A stretch of 64,000 nt of DNA from Simiduia sp. 21SJ11W-1. GTDB lineage: Bacteria; Pseudomonadota; Gammaproteobacteria; Pseudomonadales; Cellvibrionaceae. A model generated the notes under the pieces. The model saw nothing but the letters and a program-made list of their open reading frames with translations. It was not told where the DNA came from and ran no database searches. This document shows positions 19,228 through 27,652 of the stretch, one piece after another; position 1 is the first letter of the stretch; each line of letters opens with the position of its first letter. The stretch covers positions 2,635,501-2,699,500 of the forward strand of contig NZ_CP090959.1 of assembly GCF_024138675.1 (NCBI RefSeq). Reading direction: 5' to 3'. The translations under genes were made by a program, and so were the position numbers.

Positions 19228-21359
19228 TAGCGGCCGCCCAGCTCGCGCCGAAACGGTGGCAGGGAGTTCAAAATGGCCTTGCCGTAACGGCGGGTGAGCA
19301 GGCGGTTATCCAGCAGGGTAATCACGCCGCTGTCTTTTTCGGTGCGCAATAAACGGCCACAGGCCTGCACCAGTTTGAGCGAGGCATCGGGCACGGTAAT
19401 TTCCATGAAGGGATTGCCGCCGCGCGCTTCTATCCATTCAGATAACGAGGCCTCTACCGGGTCGTCGGGTACGGCAAAAGGAATTTTGGCGATGATGACG
19501 TGCTGGCAATAGCCGCCCGGTAAATCCACCCCCTCGGCAAAGCTTGCCAGGCCAAACAGCACGCTGGCCTCGCCGGCATCGATGCGCTGCTTGTGGGTGG
19601 TGAGCATTTCCTGCTTGGATTTATCGCCCTGCATGAGAATGCGCTCGCGCCAGGCCAGCGGCAGGCCGTCGTAGACATCCAACATTTGCCGGCGCGAAGC
19701 AAACAGCACCAGCGCTGCATTTTGCGCGCCCAGCAAATCTGGCAGCGCATCTATCATGGCGAGGGTGTGGTTCACGCTGTCGCTGGCATCTTGTGCTGCC
19801 TTGGGAATGCGCAGCACCGCCTGATTAAAATCAAAGGGGCTTGGCACCACCGCGTAGTGGGCATCATCCGGGGTGCCTGCGCGCATTTTCAGGCGATCGA
19901 ATTTGCCCAGCGCCGTGAGCGTGGCCGAGGTCACCACCGCGCCGCAGCAGCGCCGCCACAGGCTGTATTCCAAGGTGCGCGCCGCCAGTATGGGGCTTGA
20001 GCAAATTTCGTAATCAATGCTGCCGCCAAAATCCACGAGGGTTATCCAGCGCGCCTTGGGCAGCGCGCCTGCTTGCTCGGGCTCGGCGTAGCTGGCCCAG
20101 AGTGCCAGGTTGGCCTCGGCGCGCGATTGCCACAGGCCAATTTGCGGGAACCAGGTTTCCAAGTCCACCTTGGGCACATCGCAGTGGCTGGATTCCAGCG
20201 CCTCTTCCACTTCGCGGTTCATTTTGCCCAGCAGCTCCGCCAACCGCTCGAAGGTGTGTTTAAGCTCAAGGCTCACGTCGCGCAGTGCCTCGGGCACCAG
20301 GCCCTGCTCGAAGCGGTAGCGCGGCGAACGCTCCGGGTCTTCAATGCGCTCGGCAAGCTGGGTGATCATGGGGTAGGCCAGCTCCAGGTTGCGTTTGACT
20401 TCGTGCAGCGCCGAGGGCAACTGCTCGGCAAAGCGGTCGATATTGCCCGCACCGCTGATCTCGCCCAGCATTGCCCCCTGCACCTTGTTGGTTTGCTCTA
20501 CCCACTTCATGGTGCCGATCAAACGCGAGTGCTCGGCGAAGTGGTTGAGGGCTTTATCGGGCAGGTGGTGGCCTTCATCAAAAATGTACAAGGTATCGGC
20601 GGGCTCCGGCAAAATGGCGCCGCCGCCAAGGGCGAGGTCTGCCAGCACCAAATCGTGGTTGGCCACAATCACATCAAAACTGCCGAGCGAATCGCGCGAT
20701 TTAATAAAGCTGCAAGAGGCCACATTCGAGCAGCGCCGGCCGGTGCACTGGCGGTGATCGGTGGTCACCCGCGACCACACCTGCGGCTCGATTTCATCGT
20801 GCCATTCGTCTTTATCGCCGGCCCACTTGTTGGCCGCCAGTGCGTCCATCATGGATTGATAAATGGTAAGTGCCTGCTCATCAATTTGCGGGTATTCATC
20901 TTCGTACAGGGCTTGGTCGCTGGCGTTGGCGGCGTCTACATCGGTGAGAATGCGATCGAGTTTGGAAAGGCACAGGTAGCGCCCACGGCCCTTGGCCAGG
21001 GCAAAATTGAAGTTGAGCCCCGATTGGCGCTTGAGGTCGGGTAGATCCTTGTAAACAATTTGCTCTTGCAGTGCCACAGTCGCCGTAGACACCACCAATT
21101 TTTTACCCAGGGCTTTGGCCACGGGAATGGCGGCCAGCAAATAGGCAACGGTTTTACCTGTGCCTGTGCCCGCCTCTACCACGCAGATGTGCTGTTCACC
21201 CACGCGCACGCCTTCGTCATCCAGCGCTATGCCGCCCAAGGTGCGGGCGATTTCGGCAATCATTAACTTTTGCCCGTAGCGGGGCTTGAGTTCACGCGCC
21301 TCCAAGAATTGGCTGTAGGCGGTTTGAATGGTTTTTTTCAGATCGGCGTTGAGCGCCAT
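19227..21359 (-). CDS. dinG: ATP-dependent DNA helicase DinG
   Basis: Superfamily 2, XPD-like 5'-3' helicase with a 4Fe-4S cluster, acting on R-loops and stalled forks. Seen: Walker A GTGTGKT (about residues 65-71), DEGH box (DEGHHLPDK), and cluster ligands from one Cys in YLCLSKL plus C-x5-C-x5-C in CTGRRCSNVASC. The C-terminal helicase motif ends in QACGRLLRTEKDSG. Length of 710 aa equals E. coli DinG. The ATG overlaps the SDR stop by one base (TAATG). Confidence 0.95.
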   Translation of the reverse strand: MALNADLKKTIQTAYSQFLEARELKPRYGQKLMIAEIARTLGGIALDDEGVRVGEQHICVVEAGTGTGKTVAYLLAAIPVAKALGKKLVVSTATVALQEQIVYKDLPDLKRQSGLNFNFALAKGRGRYLCLSKLDRILTDVDAANASDQALYEDEYPQIDEQALTIYQSMMDALAANKWAGDKDEWHDEIEPQVWSRVTTDHRQCTGRRCSNVASCSFIKSRDSLGSFDVIVANHDLVLADLALGGGAILPEPADTLYIFDEGHHLPDKALNHFAEHSRLIGTMKWVEQTNKVQGAMLGEISGAGNIDRFAEQLPSALHEVKRNLELAYPMITQLAERIEDPERSPRYRFEQGLVPEALRDVSLELKHTFERLAELLGKMNREVEEALESSHCDVPKVDLETWFPQIGLWQSRAEANLALWASYAEPEQAGALPKARWITLVDFGGSIDYEICSSPILAARTLEYSLWRRCCGAVVTSATLTALGKFDRLKMRAGTPDDAHYAVVPSPFDFNQAVLRIPKAAQDASDSVNHTLAMIDALPDLLGAQNAALVLFASRRQMLDVYDGLPLAWRERILMQGDKSKQEMLTTHKQRIDAGEASVLFGLASFAEGVDLPGGYCQHVIIAKIPFAVPDDPVEASLSEWIEARGGNPFMEITVPDASLKLVQACGRLLRTEKDSGVITLLDNRLLTRRYGKAILNSLPPFRRELGGR

Positions 21360-22153
21360 TAGCGGTAGGCCCGTTTTCTATTCATACGTTTAAACACGGC
21401 GGGCAAAAAGCGCTTCACGGTTGGCGCGAGTGCACTGATGCCCTTGCCGATAACTATTTCATCGCGCCCGCGCGCAATGGCATGCAAAAATGCCCGCGCG
21501 CAGGCCTCGGCGCTCAGGCCGTTGGCGATGCCAGGCTCCATTTTACCGAGCGGCTCGCCACTTGCGGTGAGCGAATTGACCGAGATCTGGGTGTGCACCC
21601 AGCCAGGGCATGCCACGGTAACCTGCAATTTGCCGTGCATTTCTGCCCGCAGGCTCTCCATAAAACCCATCAGCGCATGTTTGGAGGCGCTGTAGGCCGA
21701 GCGCCCCTGTGAGCCCACAAGGCCAGACACGCTCGCCACCGTAGCCACCACGCCATGGCTTGCGGCCACAAGCTTGGGCATCAGCGCCTTGGTCATGGCC
21801 ACCGAGCCTAAGTAGTTCACTTCCATCACGCGCCTGTCTACGGCAAATGCCGTTTCATCGGCGCGCCCGCGCTGGGAAATGCCGCCATTATTGATGAGGA
21901 TATCCACCTCACACCCGGCAGCCGCCGCACGCACCTGTTCAAACAGCGCCTCGGGTTGCGCCAAATCCAGCACCAGCACGCGGTGATGCTCTGCATTGGG
22001 CAACTGTTCGCGCAGTGCATTGAGTACCGATTCGCGCCGGGCGCACAAGGTTAAATAGGCACCGCGCGCGGCCAGCTCGCGCGCCAGCGCCTCGCCAATA
22101 CCCGATGATGCGCCGGTAATCCAAACATGTTTGTTACTGAAAAAGTCCGCCAT
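21359..22153 (-). CDS. Short-chain dehydrogenase/reductase
   Basis: Classical SDR, 264 aa. The NAD(P)-binding TGASSGIGEALA is at residues 14-25, NNGG marks the structural motif, and the catalytic Ser and YSASKHA (Tyr-x3-Lys) are present. A basic and hydrophobic C-terminus (PTVKRFLPAVFKRMNRKRAYR) may associate with membranes, as in DltE-like SDRs. Substrate unknown. It is the first gene of the dinG operon, divergent from the 22351 gene. Confidence 0.88.
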   Translation of the reverse strand: MADFFSNKHVWITGASSGIGEALARELAARGAYLTLCARRESVLNALREQLPNAEHHRVLVLDLAQPEALFEQVRAAAAGCEVDILINNGGISQRGRADETAFAVDRRVMEVNYLGSVAMTKALMPKLVAASHGVVATVASVSGLVGSQGRSAYSASKHALMGFMESLRAEMHGKLQVTVACPGWVHTQISVNSLTASGEPLGKMEPGIANGLSAEACARAFLHAIARGRDEIVIGKGISALAPTVKRFLPAVFKRMNRKRAYR

Positions 22154-22350
22154 GGGAGCTCCTTGCTGTTTCGCCCATCCCTAGGTCAGGCGCGAGTGGT
22201 TAATCCGTGAATACTGGTGCGCGAGTGTAACCCGTGCGCGCCGGGCTGGCACCTAAATGGGCCAGTTACAACGGCTTGGGCTGCCAGTGATCTACACTCT
22301 ATTTAGATATATAACAGCCAACTAATATTACAACCAACGGCACCTGCCCC

Positions 22351-22791
22351 ATGATCAAACAGGAAAAACGCCAGCTTTTGATATTGGCCATTGTTGCAGT
22401 GGCGCTAATCACGCTGGCAAGCCTGCTCACCCTGCTGGCCAACGAGCACCTGAAATCCCGCGAGCGCGACAAAAGCGCCACCAAGCGCGCGCTGGGCGTG
22501 GTGACCTCGCGCGCCAAGTTCGATGCCTTTGCCGGTGCCGAGCTTTGCCGCGAGGCCATTCGCAGCCAGGTGCCGGGCAAAATCATTACCCTGCACATGG
22601 ATTCGCGCTCGGCGCGCTACGATGAATTTGAAAAAACCAACACGCTGCTGTTTGTGGTAGATGCCGTGCCCGAGGGCCAGAATTTCCTCAGCGAGCATGC
22701 CTCCACCAAGGCGCTGCACGCCCAGTGCATCACCTCGGCCGAAGACAACCGGCTGGTAAACCTGATAGTGGCACCCGCCGATGGCAGCTAG
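22351..22791 (+). CDS. Hypothetical single-pass membrane protein
   Basis: 146 aa, not recognised. The N-terminus has a short basic lead and one TM helix (LLILAIVAVALITLASLLTLLA, about residues 9-30), then a mixed alpha/beta domain probably facing the periplasm, with two cysteines (ELCREAI and AQCITS) that could form a disulfide. Codon use and GC match its neighbours, which supports a real gene. It converges with the acyltransferase gene, and their stop codons share the tetranucleotide CTAG (22788-22791). Confidence 0.7.
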   Translation: MIKQEKRQLLILAIVAVALITLASLLTLLANEHLKSRERDKSATKRALGVVTSRAKFDAFAGAELCREAIRSQVPGKIITLHMDSRSARYDEFEKTNTLLFVVDAVPEGQNFLSEHASTKALHAQCITSAEDNRLVNLIVAPADGS

Positions 22792-23939
22792 TGGTCTGCG
22801 AGTTTGGCACTCACGGGATTGGCGTAAATACCCAACAGCAAATCGCGCTGTTCATCATTCAGGCCTGCCACGCGGCGCTCAAGCTCGGCTTGCTCGGCCG
22901 GGTAATCTTGTGGGTTAAAGGGCGTGTTGTCTTCCCCTACCCCCACCTTGGGCACGCGCCCGGTGAGCATCTGGAAGGCCAGGCAATTGCTGGGGAACAA
23001 CACATAGTTGCTGAGCACCTGGCGATCGATTTCCTGGGCGACTTCATCGGTGCCGTTAAACTCGCCTTTGATCACTTCGCCAAAGCTTAAGTGAATGCGG
23101 CCTTTGTAGCCGTTGATGCCAGCGGCAATGCTGGCTACATCTTCGTGTTCGCCCTTTTGGTAGCTGCCCTCTGTTTTCAGCAGGTACAGCTCGCGGCTCT
23201 TGGCCAGATCGCATGGATCCCACTCGTAGGAAATAGACACAGGCACAATGTTCAGCTCGCCAATGTACTCGCCCAATGGCTGGGTTTTGGGTTTGCTCAG
23301 GGCAAACATGCCCACCACTGCCGAGTTGGTTTTATCGCGCCCGTCTTTGGCGCGCCCCTCACGCTGGGCCACCCACACGTTGGATTTTTCATCGCACAGG
23401 GCGTGGTGAATATACGACGATAAATACTTGGCGGCCTTGAGCTTTTCACGCGGCGCCTTGGCACTGCGGTTTACGATGAAGCTCTTGTTCAGGCGCATCA
23501 AATCAGACACATAGGGCTTGGTGAGCAGGTTGTCGCCAATGGCGATTTGCAGTGTCTGGAATTCATTTTGGTAGAGCACATAGTTCACCATGGCCGGGTC
23601 CATGGCGATATCTCTGTGATTGCTCACAAACAGGTAGGCCTGGTTGCGCGCAAGGCCCTCAAGGCCACTTGCGGTAACGCCGCGGGCTTTTTCATCAAGC
23701 ATGGCGCGCAGGTAGCGCGATACCAACTCCTGCAGGCCATCCACACTGTTGATGCCGGCAAGCTGGGATTTAAGCTTCATGGCCACCAGCGGACGCAGGG
23801 CCCAGGGCGCCAGTTTATTGAGCGTGGGGAACTTCAATGCCGCCACCGCGGTGTGTAGCTCTGGGTCTTTTACGATGCGGGCCAGTACAGGGGCTACTTC
23901 ATCGTCGCGGTAGGGGCGGATATCGTCGAAATCGGTCAT
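22788..23939 (-). CDS. 1-acylglycerol-3-phosphate acyltransferase-like protein (PlsC superfamily)
   Basis: 383-aa glycerolipid acyltransferase-type protein. The catalytic NHx4D block reads NHRDIAMD at about residue 130, followed by the family FIVNRSAKAPREK and a later VPVSISYEWDPCD. There is no clear TM helix, so it is probably peripheral. Substrate not defined; it may remodel phospholipid or ornithine lipids. It is divergent from the YchJ-like gene. Confidence 0.8.
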   Translation of the reverse strand: MTDFDDIRPYRDDEVAPVLARIVKDPELHTAVAALKFPTLNKLAPWALRPLVAMKLKSQLAGINSVDGLQELVSRYLRAMLDEKARGVTASGLEGLARNQAYLFVSNHRDIAMDPAMVNYVLYQNEFQTLQIAIGDNLLTKPYVSDLMRLNKSFIVNRSAKAPREKLKAAKYLSSYIHHALCDEKSNVWVAQREGRAKDGRDKTNSAVVGMFALSKPKTQPLGEYIGELNIVPVSISYEWDPCDLAKSRELYLLKTEGSYQKGEHEDVASIAAGINGYKGRIHLSFGEVIKGEFNGTDEVAQEIDRQVLSNYVLFPSNCLAFQMLTGRVPKVGVGEDNTPFNPQDYPAEQAELERRVAGLNDEQRDLLLGIYANPVSAKLADH

Positions 23940-24068
23940 GGGCAGAGTGTCTTGGGTTCGGGATTAGGCGCGCTTTGGATTATAGTAGGCCCGCCTTTGA
24001 GGCTGGCCCTGCGGCCCTCGCCGTCCAGTTGGCGAAAAGCTGGCAAAAATACCGAAAAAGGAACAGAA

Positions 24069-24536
24069 ATGCTACCCAATGCCTGCCCCTGTGGCTCGGC
24101 CAATGCCTACGCCCAATGCTGCGCGCCCCTGCACCAGGGGGCGCCTGCCGCCACCCCCGAGGCGCTGATGCGCTCGCGCTTTAGTGCCCACGCCCTGGGG
24201 CTTTTGGATTACATACTGGCAAGTTGGGCGAGTGAGGCACGCGCGGCCATAGACACGGGCGCACTCAGCCAGTGGCTGGGCGAGGCGCAGTTTGGCCAAT
24301 TGCGGGTACTTGGTGCCCAGCAAGACTGGGTAGAGTTTGAATGCTGGTACCTGCAGGCAGGCCAATTACACAGCCTGCACGACCGCTCGTTTTTTATTCA
24401 GGAAGACGGCCACTGGCGCTACGCAGCAAGCGACGCGCCACGCCTTAAGGCCACACAAATCGGGCGCAACGACCGCTGCCCCTGTGGCAGCCAGAAGAAG
24501 TTCAAACAGTGCTGTGCAGGACGCCTGGCGGATTAG
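24069..24536 (+). CDS. YchJ family SEC-C motif protein
   Basis: 155-aa protein with a zinc-binding SEC-C motif at each end (CPCGSANAYAQCC at residues 6-18 and CPCGSQKKFKQCC near 140-152), framing an NTF2-like central domain. This is the UPF0225/YchJ layout; function unknown. The ATG at 24069 is preceded by AAAAAGGAACAGAA, a good RBS. Upstream in-frame codons have no such signal and are left out. Confidence 0.88.
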   Translation: MLPNACPCGSANAYAQCCAPLHQGAPAATPEALMRSRFSAHALGLLDYILASWASEARAAIDTGALSQWLGEAQFGQLRVLGAQQDWVEFECWYLQAGQLHSLHDRSFFIQEDGHWRYAASDAPRLKATQIGRNDRCPCGSQKKFKQCCAGRLAD

Positions 24537-24574
24537 CCAGCCGCGATTTGTGATCCACATGAGGCCGGCCACAC

Positions 24575-24693
24575 CTAGCCGTCCGCACCTCGTCGGTCAC
24601 AACTAGCCGTCCGCAACTAGCCGTCCGCACCTCGTCGGCCACAACTAGCCGTCCGCAACTAGCCGTCCGCACCTCGTCGGCCACAACTAGCCG
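24575..24693. repeat. 42-bp minisatellite (28 + 14 bp sub-units) at the 3' end of the kynureninase-like gene
   Basis: Tandem sub-units run A (24575-24602), B (24603-24616), A (24617-24644), B (24645-24658), A (24659-24686), then the gene's own stop region. All A and B units start with CTAGCCGTCCGCA. The 14-bp periodicity (A is two degenerate 14-mers) and the match to the gene's last codons suggest stepwise duplication of the 3' end. Confidence 0.9.
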
Positions 24694-25880
24694 CACACCT
24701 CTTGTACCGCCTCGGCCAGCGCGCCTATGGCATCTTCAAGCTGCTCGTCACACAGGTAGGGCGCAGGGCCCATGCGTAGCCACTGCTTCCTGAAATCTGT
24801 GTGCACACCGCGATCACGCATGGCTTCGCTTAACTGTTGTGCGTGGGGGGAGTTAAACGAAAGGAAGCCGCCCATGTACTCAACGGCGGTAGAAAGCGCA
24901 ATCTGTTCAGGCGCAAAGCAGGCATCGGTAAAACATTTGGCAAGGTGGGCCAGCTGGTGGTGATGCACTTCATCCAGAAACTCGGGCGTAAGATTGCGGC
25001 TGGCAAAGAAATCGAACACATGGGCTGCGCGAAATACCGGCAGCATATCCTGGCTTGAACCCCCAAAGCGCACGGCGCCATCGGCATAGGCCAGGGGTGT
25101 TTGGGCGGGGCTGTCTACCACCGGGTCGTACTCGCCAAACCAACCCGTCACCACCGGCCGGAAATCCCGCCCGGGCGGGACATGCATGAACGCAATGCCG
25201 CTGCCCATCTGGCAATATTTGGCGCCGCCGCCCACCACAAAGGCCTGCTCCAGGTTGTAGTCGGCCACCGAAAAAGACAGCACGTTAATGGAGTGATAGG
25301 CATCCACAAACAGCTCTACCCCTTCGGCTGCACATAGGGGCATGAGGGTGTCTAACTCCAGGCTTTGGTGGCCGGTTTCAAAATTAACTGAAGAGGCGCA
25401 AATGGCCGCTGTGCGCCCGTCTATGTGACGCGCCAGCCGCTCCACCAAGGTGCTGGCGGGGTTGGCGGGTTCCAGCACCACCTCTATGCCGGCCTCTGCC
25501 AGCCGCGCCAACTGCCGCGCAACCGAAGGGTATTCGGCGTCGCTTGCCACAATTTTCGGGCGCGCTTGCAGGGGCAGCGCCGACAAAAAGCGCACAAACA
25601 AATCGTGCACGCTGGTGGCAAGCGCAATGTTGGCAGCTTTTGCCTCTATCAGCCCGGCAAAGCCCGCCCGCACCCGCTCCACCACCGCAAACTCCTCTTC
25701 AAAGCGCTCTTCGCCGTAGCGGTTCAGGCAATCCCAGTGTTGGGTATAGGCCAGGGCTGCCACATCGGGAATGGCCTGATGAATGTGACCGGTAAGCATG
25801 ATGCGCGCGCCCACCGCCGCGTGTTGGTAATCTTGGGCTAGCACATTGGGGGTTTGCATGAGTTGGCTGAGCTCGGGCAT
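24687..25880 (-). CDS. Kynureninase-like PLP-dependent enzyme (class V aminotransferase fold)
   Basis: 397-aa fold-type I PLP enzyme. The probable PLP lysine lies in VVGGGAKYCQMGSG; FVDAYHS supplies the cofactor-contacting Asp, and NFETGHQSLEL and GWFGEYDPV follow the kynureninase/class V pattern. No other kyn gene is nearby, so the reaction is not certain; cysteine-desulfurase-like alternatives fit less well. The ATG at 25880 has AAGGA with 6 nt spacing. A second ATG at 25886 lies too close to the same AAGGA. A much longer in-frame extension runs antisense into the DUF3549 gene and is rejected. The stop codon abuts the minisatellite. Confidence 0.78.
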   Translation of the reverse strand: MPELSQLMQTPNVLAQDYQHAAVGARIMLTGHIHQAIPDVAALAYTQHWDCLNRYGEERFEEEFAVVERVRAGFAGLIEAKAANIALATSVHDLFVRFLSALPLQARPKIVASDAEYPSVARQLARLAEAGIEVVLEPANPASTLVERLARHIDGRTAAICASSVNFETGHQSLELDTLMPLCAAEGVELFVDAYHSINVLSFSVADYNLEQAFVVGGGAKYCQMGSGIAFMHVPPGRDFRPVVTGWFGEYDPVVDSPAQTPLAYADGAVRFGGSSQDMLPVFRAAHVFDFFASRNLTPEFLDEVHHHQLAHLAKCFTDACFAPEQIALSTAVEYMGGFLSFNSPHAQQLSEAMRDRGVHTDFRKQWLRMGPAPYLCDEQLEDAIGALAEAVQEVCG

Positions 25881-26018
25881 TGCCATTCCTTGTAGGGAGT
25901 GTTTGTGGGGAGCACCCGGTGAAGAGTCGCTTGAGCCAGTATAGACAAGCGCCTCACACAGGCGCGGCAAGTGCGGTAGAATCCGCAGCCTGATTTTTAG
26001 CCCGCCGCAGGAGCCACC

Positions 26019-27044
26019 ATGACCACCAGCCTCGCCGCCTTCTTTGAACACCTGGGTTTGCAGTGGCGCCTGCTCGATTGTGGCACCCGCCTGCAGCCCA
26101 TCGCGCGCGAGCGCTTTGCCCAAATAGAAGACGCCCAAGTGCCCTACCCGCACCCCTACCTGGGCCAGGCGCACATGGCATTTGTGTTGTGGGCGGCAGA
26201 CAGGGTGCAATCGCCCAATATCTGGTGGTTTAAGTTGCCCCTTGACGAACAGGGCAAGCTGGCACTGGCCGAGCGCGACGGCCTGTTGGCCCAGCTCACC
26301 CAGGCACTGGGCCGGAGCCTGGCCGCGGCCGAAGCGGGCGAGCAGGTAAATGGCCTGCTGGAAGGTAACAGCTATGTGTGGGAGCCCGCCGAAGCCCAGC
26401 AGGCGACACTGCATGCACGCCTGACCGCCCAGCTGAAATTACCCCCCAGCCAGTTCTACGCAGAAGCCGCCCAGTACATTCGCCAAGGCCCCTGGGATTA
26501 CTGGCAGGCACTGGGGCTGCAAGGCCTGGCCGATGTTGTGTGCCGCGCCGGTAAAGACAATCTCGACGGCGCCCTTAACAAGGCCATAGCCGGAGTACCC
26601 ACCCCGGTTTTTCTGAGTTTGGCGCAGTTGCTGGAGCACCAAGCCATCGACGTTGCAACCTGTGAGGCCATTGCCACACGGCTGCAGGGGGCGTGCACGG
26701 AAAACAATGCCGCAGAGATCAACGGCTGCCTGCGGGCACTGGCAGCCAGCGAATCCGGAGGGTTAGTCAAAGCCGCGCTGGCACAGGCGCTGGAAGTTAC
26801 CCTGGATGCCGAAGCCCTGGTGACACTCGCCACGCGCCACGGCCAACGCCTGAGTAACGAAAAGCTGGCCCTGCCCTACCTCGAACAGGTGGCCGCGCTG
26901 GGGCAGACGGCTTTCAGTCGCATTTTGGCCGAGCTGTTGTTTCAGCCAGGGCAGCGGCCCCATTGGCTTGCGGCCTTTCGCAACCCCGAGCGATCAGATC
27001 GGCTAGGCGCAGCCATTGGCGGGCTGCTTGGCGGCGTCCATTGA
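26019..27044 (+). CDS. DUF3549 family protein
   Basis: 341-aa cytoplasmic protein recognised as DUF3549 by its N-terminus (LGLQWRLLDCGTRLQPI), the YPHPYLGQAHMAFVLW segment, and the GPWDYWQALGLQGLADV block. The family occurs in Pseudomonas and relatives with no known function. There is an AGGAG about 6 nt upstream of the ATG. It is divergent from the kynureninase-like gene. Its last about 42 bp overlap a decayed ORF on the other strand. Confidence 0.8.
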   Translation: MTTSLAAFFEHLGLQWRLLDCGTRLQPIARERFAQIEDAQVPYPHPYLGQAHMAFVLWAADRVQSPNIWWFKLPLDEQGKLALAERDGLLAQLTQALGRSLAAAEAGEQVNGLLEGNSYVWEPAEAQQATLHARLTAQLKLPPSQFYAEAAQYIRQGPWDYWQALGLQGLADVVCRAGKDNLDGALNKAIAGVPTPVFLSLAQLLEHQAIDVATCEAIATRLQGACTENNAAEINGCLRALAASESGGLVKAALAQALEVTLDAEALVTLATRHGQRLSNEKLALPYLEQVAALGQTAFSRILAELLFQPGQRPHWLAAFRNPERSDRLGAAIGGLLGGVH

Positions 27045-27401
27045 AGATTCCCGGGCGCCGGTGCTTTCTGCAGTAGAGGCAACAGCGGCCCGGCGAGCCC
27101 CCGCGTGGTCCAGCAACAACGCCGGCCCGCTGGCCAGAGCCAAAGCCACAATCAACGCAACCACCGCAACCCAAAGCATGGCTTCATAAGCCAAGGCAGA
27201 CGCCCCGGCATCCCCCGCCATTTGCGCCGTCATCTAGTTACTGCCATAAAGGGTGACATACGCCGTGCCCCAGCCGCTGAAACTCCAGCCATTGGCATTG
27301 GCGTCTTGAAAATCTTCGTTAAACAGGGTGTCGGCAGCACTGGGCAGTGCCATAACCGCCCATAAAACACTAGTGCCGAACCACTGGCTGAAACATCGCA
27401 T
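27003..27401 (-). pseudogene. Remnant of a secreted protein, split by an in-frame amber codon
   Basis: A well-initiated ORF (GAGG 5 nt before the ATG at 27401) encodes a signal peptide (MRCFSQWFGTSVLWAVMALPSAADT) and the start of an extracellular beta-sandwich-like domain (NEDFQDANANGWSFSGWGTA). It stops at TAG (27236-27234) after 55 aa. The same frame continues straight on from an ATG for 76 more codons (TAQMAGDAGASALAYEAM, then a hydrophobic, Ala-rich stretch) to 27003. The continuation resembles the expected next strand of such domains before degenerating. I read it as a decayed gene; two separate small genes are the alternative. The 27402-27652 gap holds nothing else I can support. Confidence 0.5.
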
Positions 27402-27652
27402 GTTCACCTCGCGTTGCGCCCAAGCGCCGTTGTTATAAGTAATACAACACCGGCAGGCTACGCGGCCATGAACTGAAAAATTAGCGCCAGTTGCCCGCTA
27501 TTCATGGGGCCAGAAAACACTTTCAGGTATACACGCGCAAAGCGGAGATGAGCGCCAGGCGACGCAGGTGGAAAACCTGGCAAAGATTCAACTCACTATA
27601 GGCAAGCATAAAAGGCGAAAAATAAATACCGCACTGTGCGCCAATAGCAATA

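Noticed and set aside
24575..24693. Possible CRISPR array
   Set aside because: The units are contiguous and contain no unique spacers.
24502..24696. Minus-strand ORF with a 14-residue RLVVADEVRTASCG repeat
   Set aside because: It is only the 42-bp minisatellite read in one frame, with no RBS and no conserved look.
25881..26414. Long N-terminal extension of the kynureninase-like gene
   Set aside because: It runs antisense to the DUF3549 gene, and the ATG at 25880 has a well-placed AAGGA.
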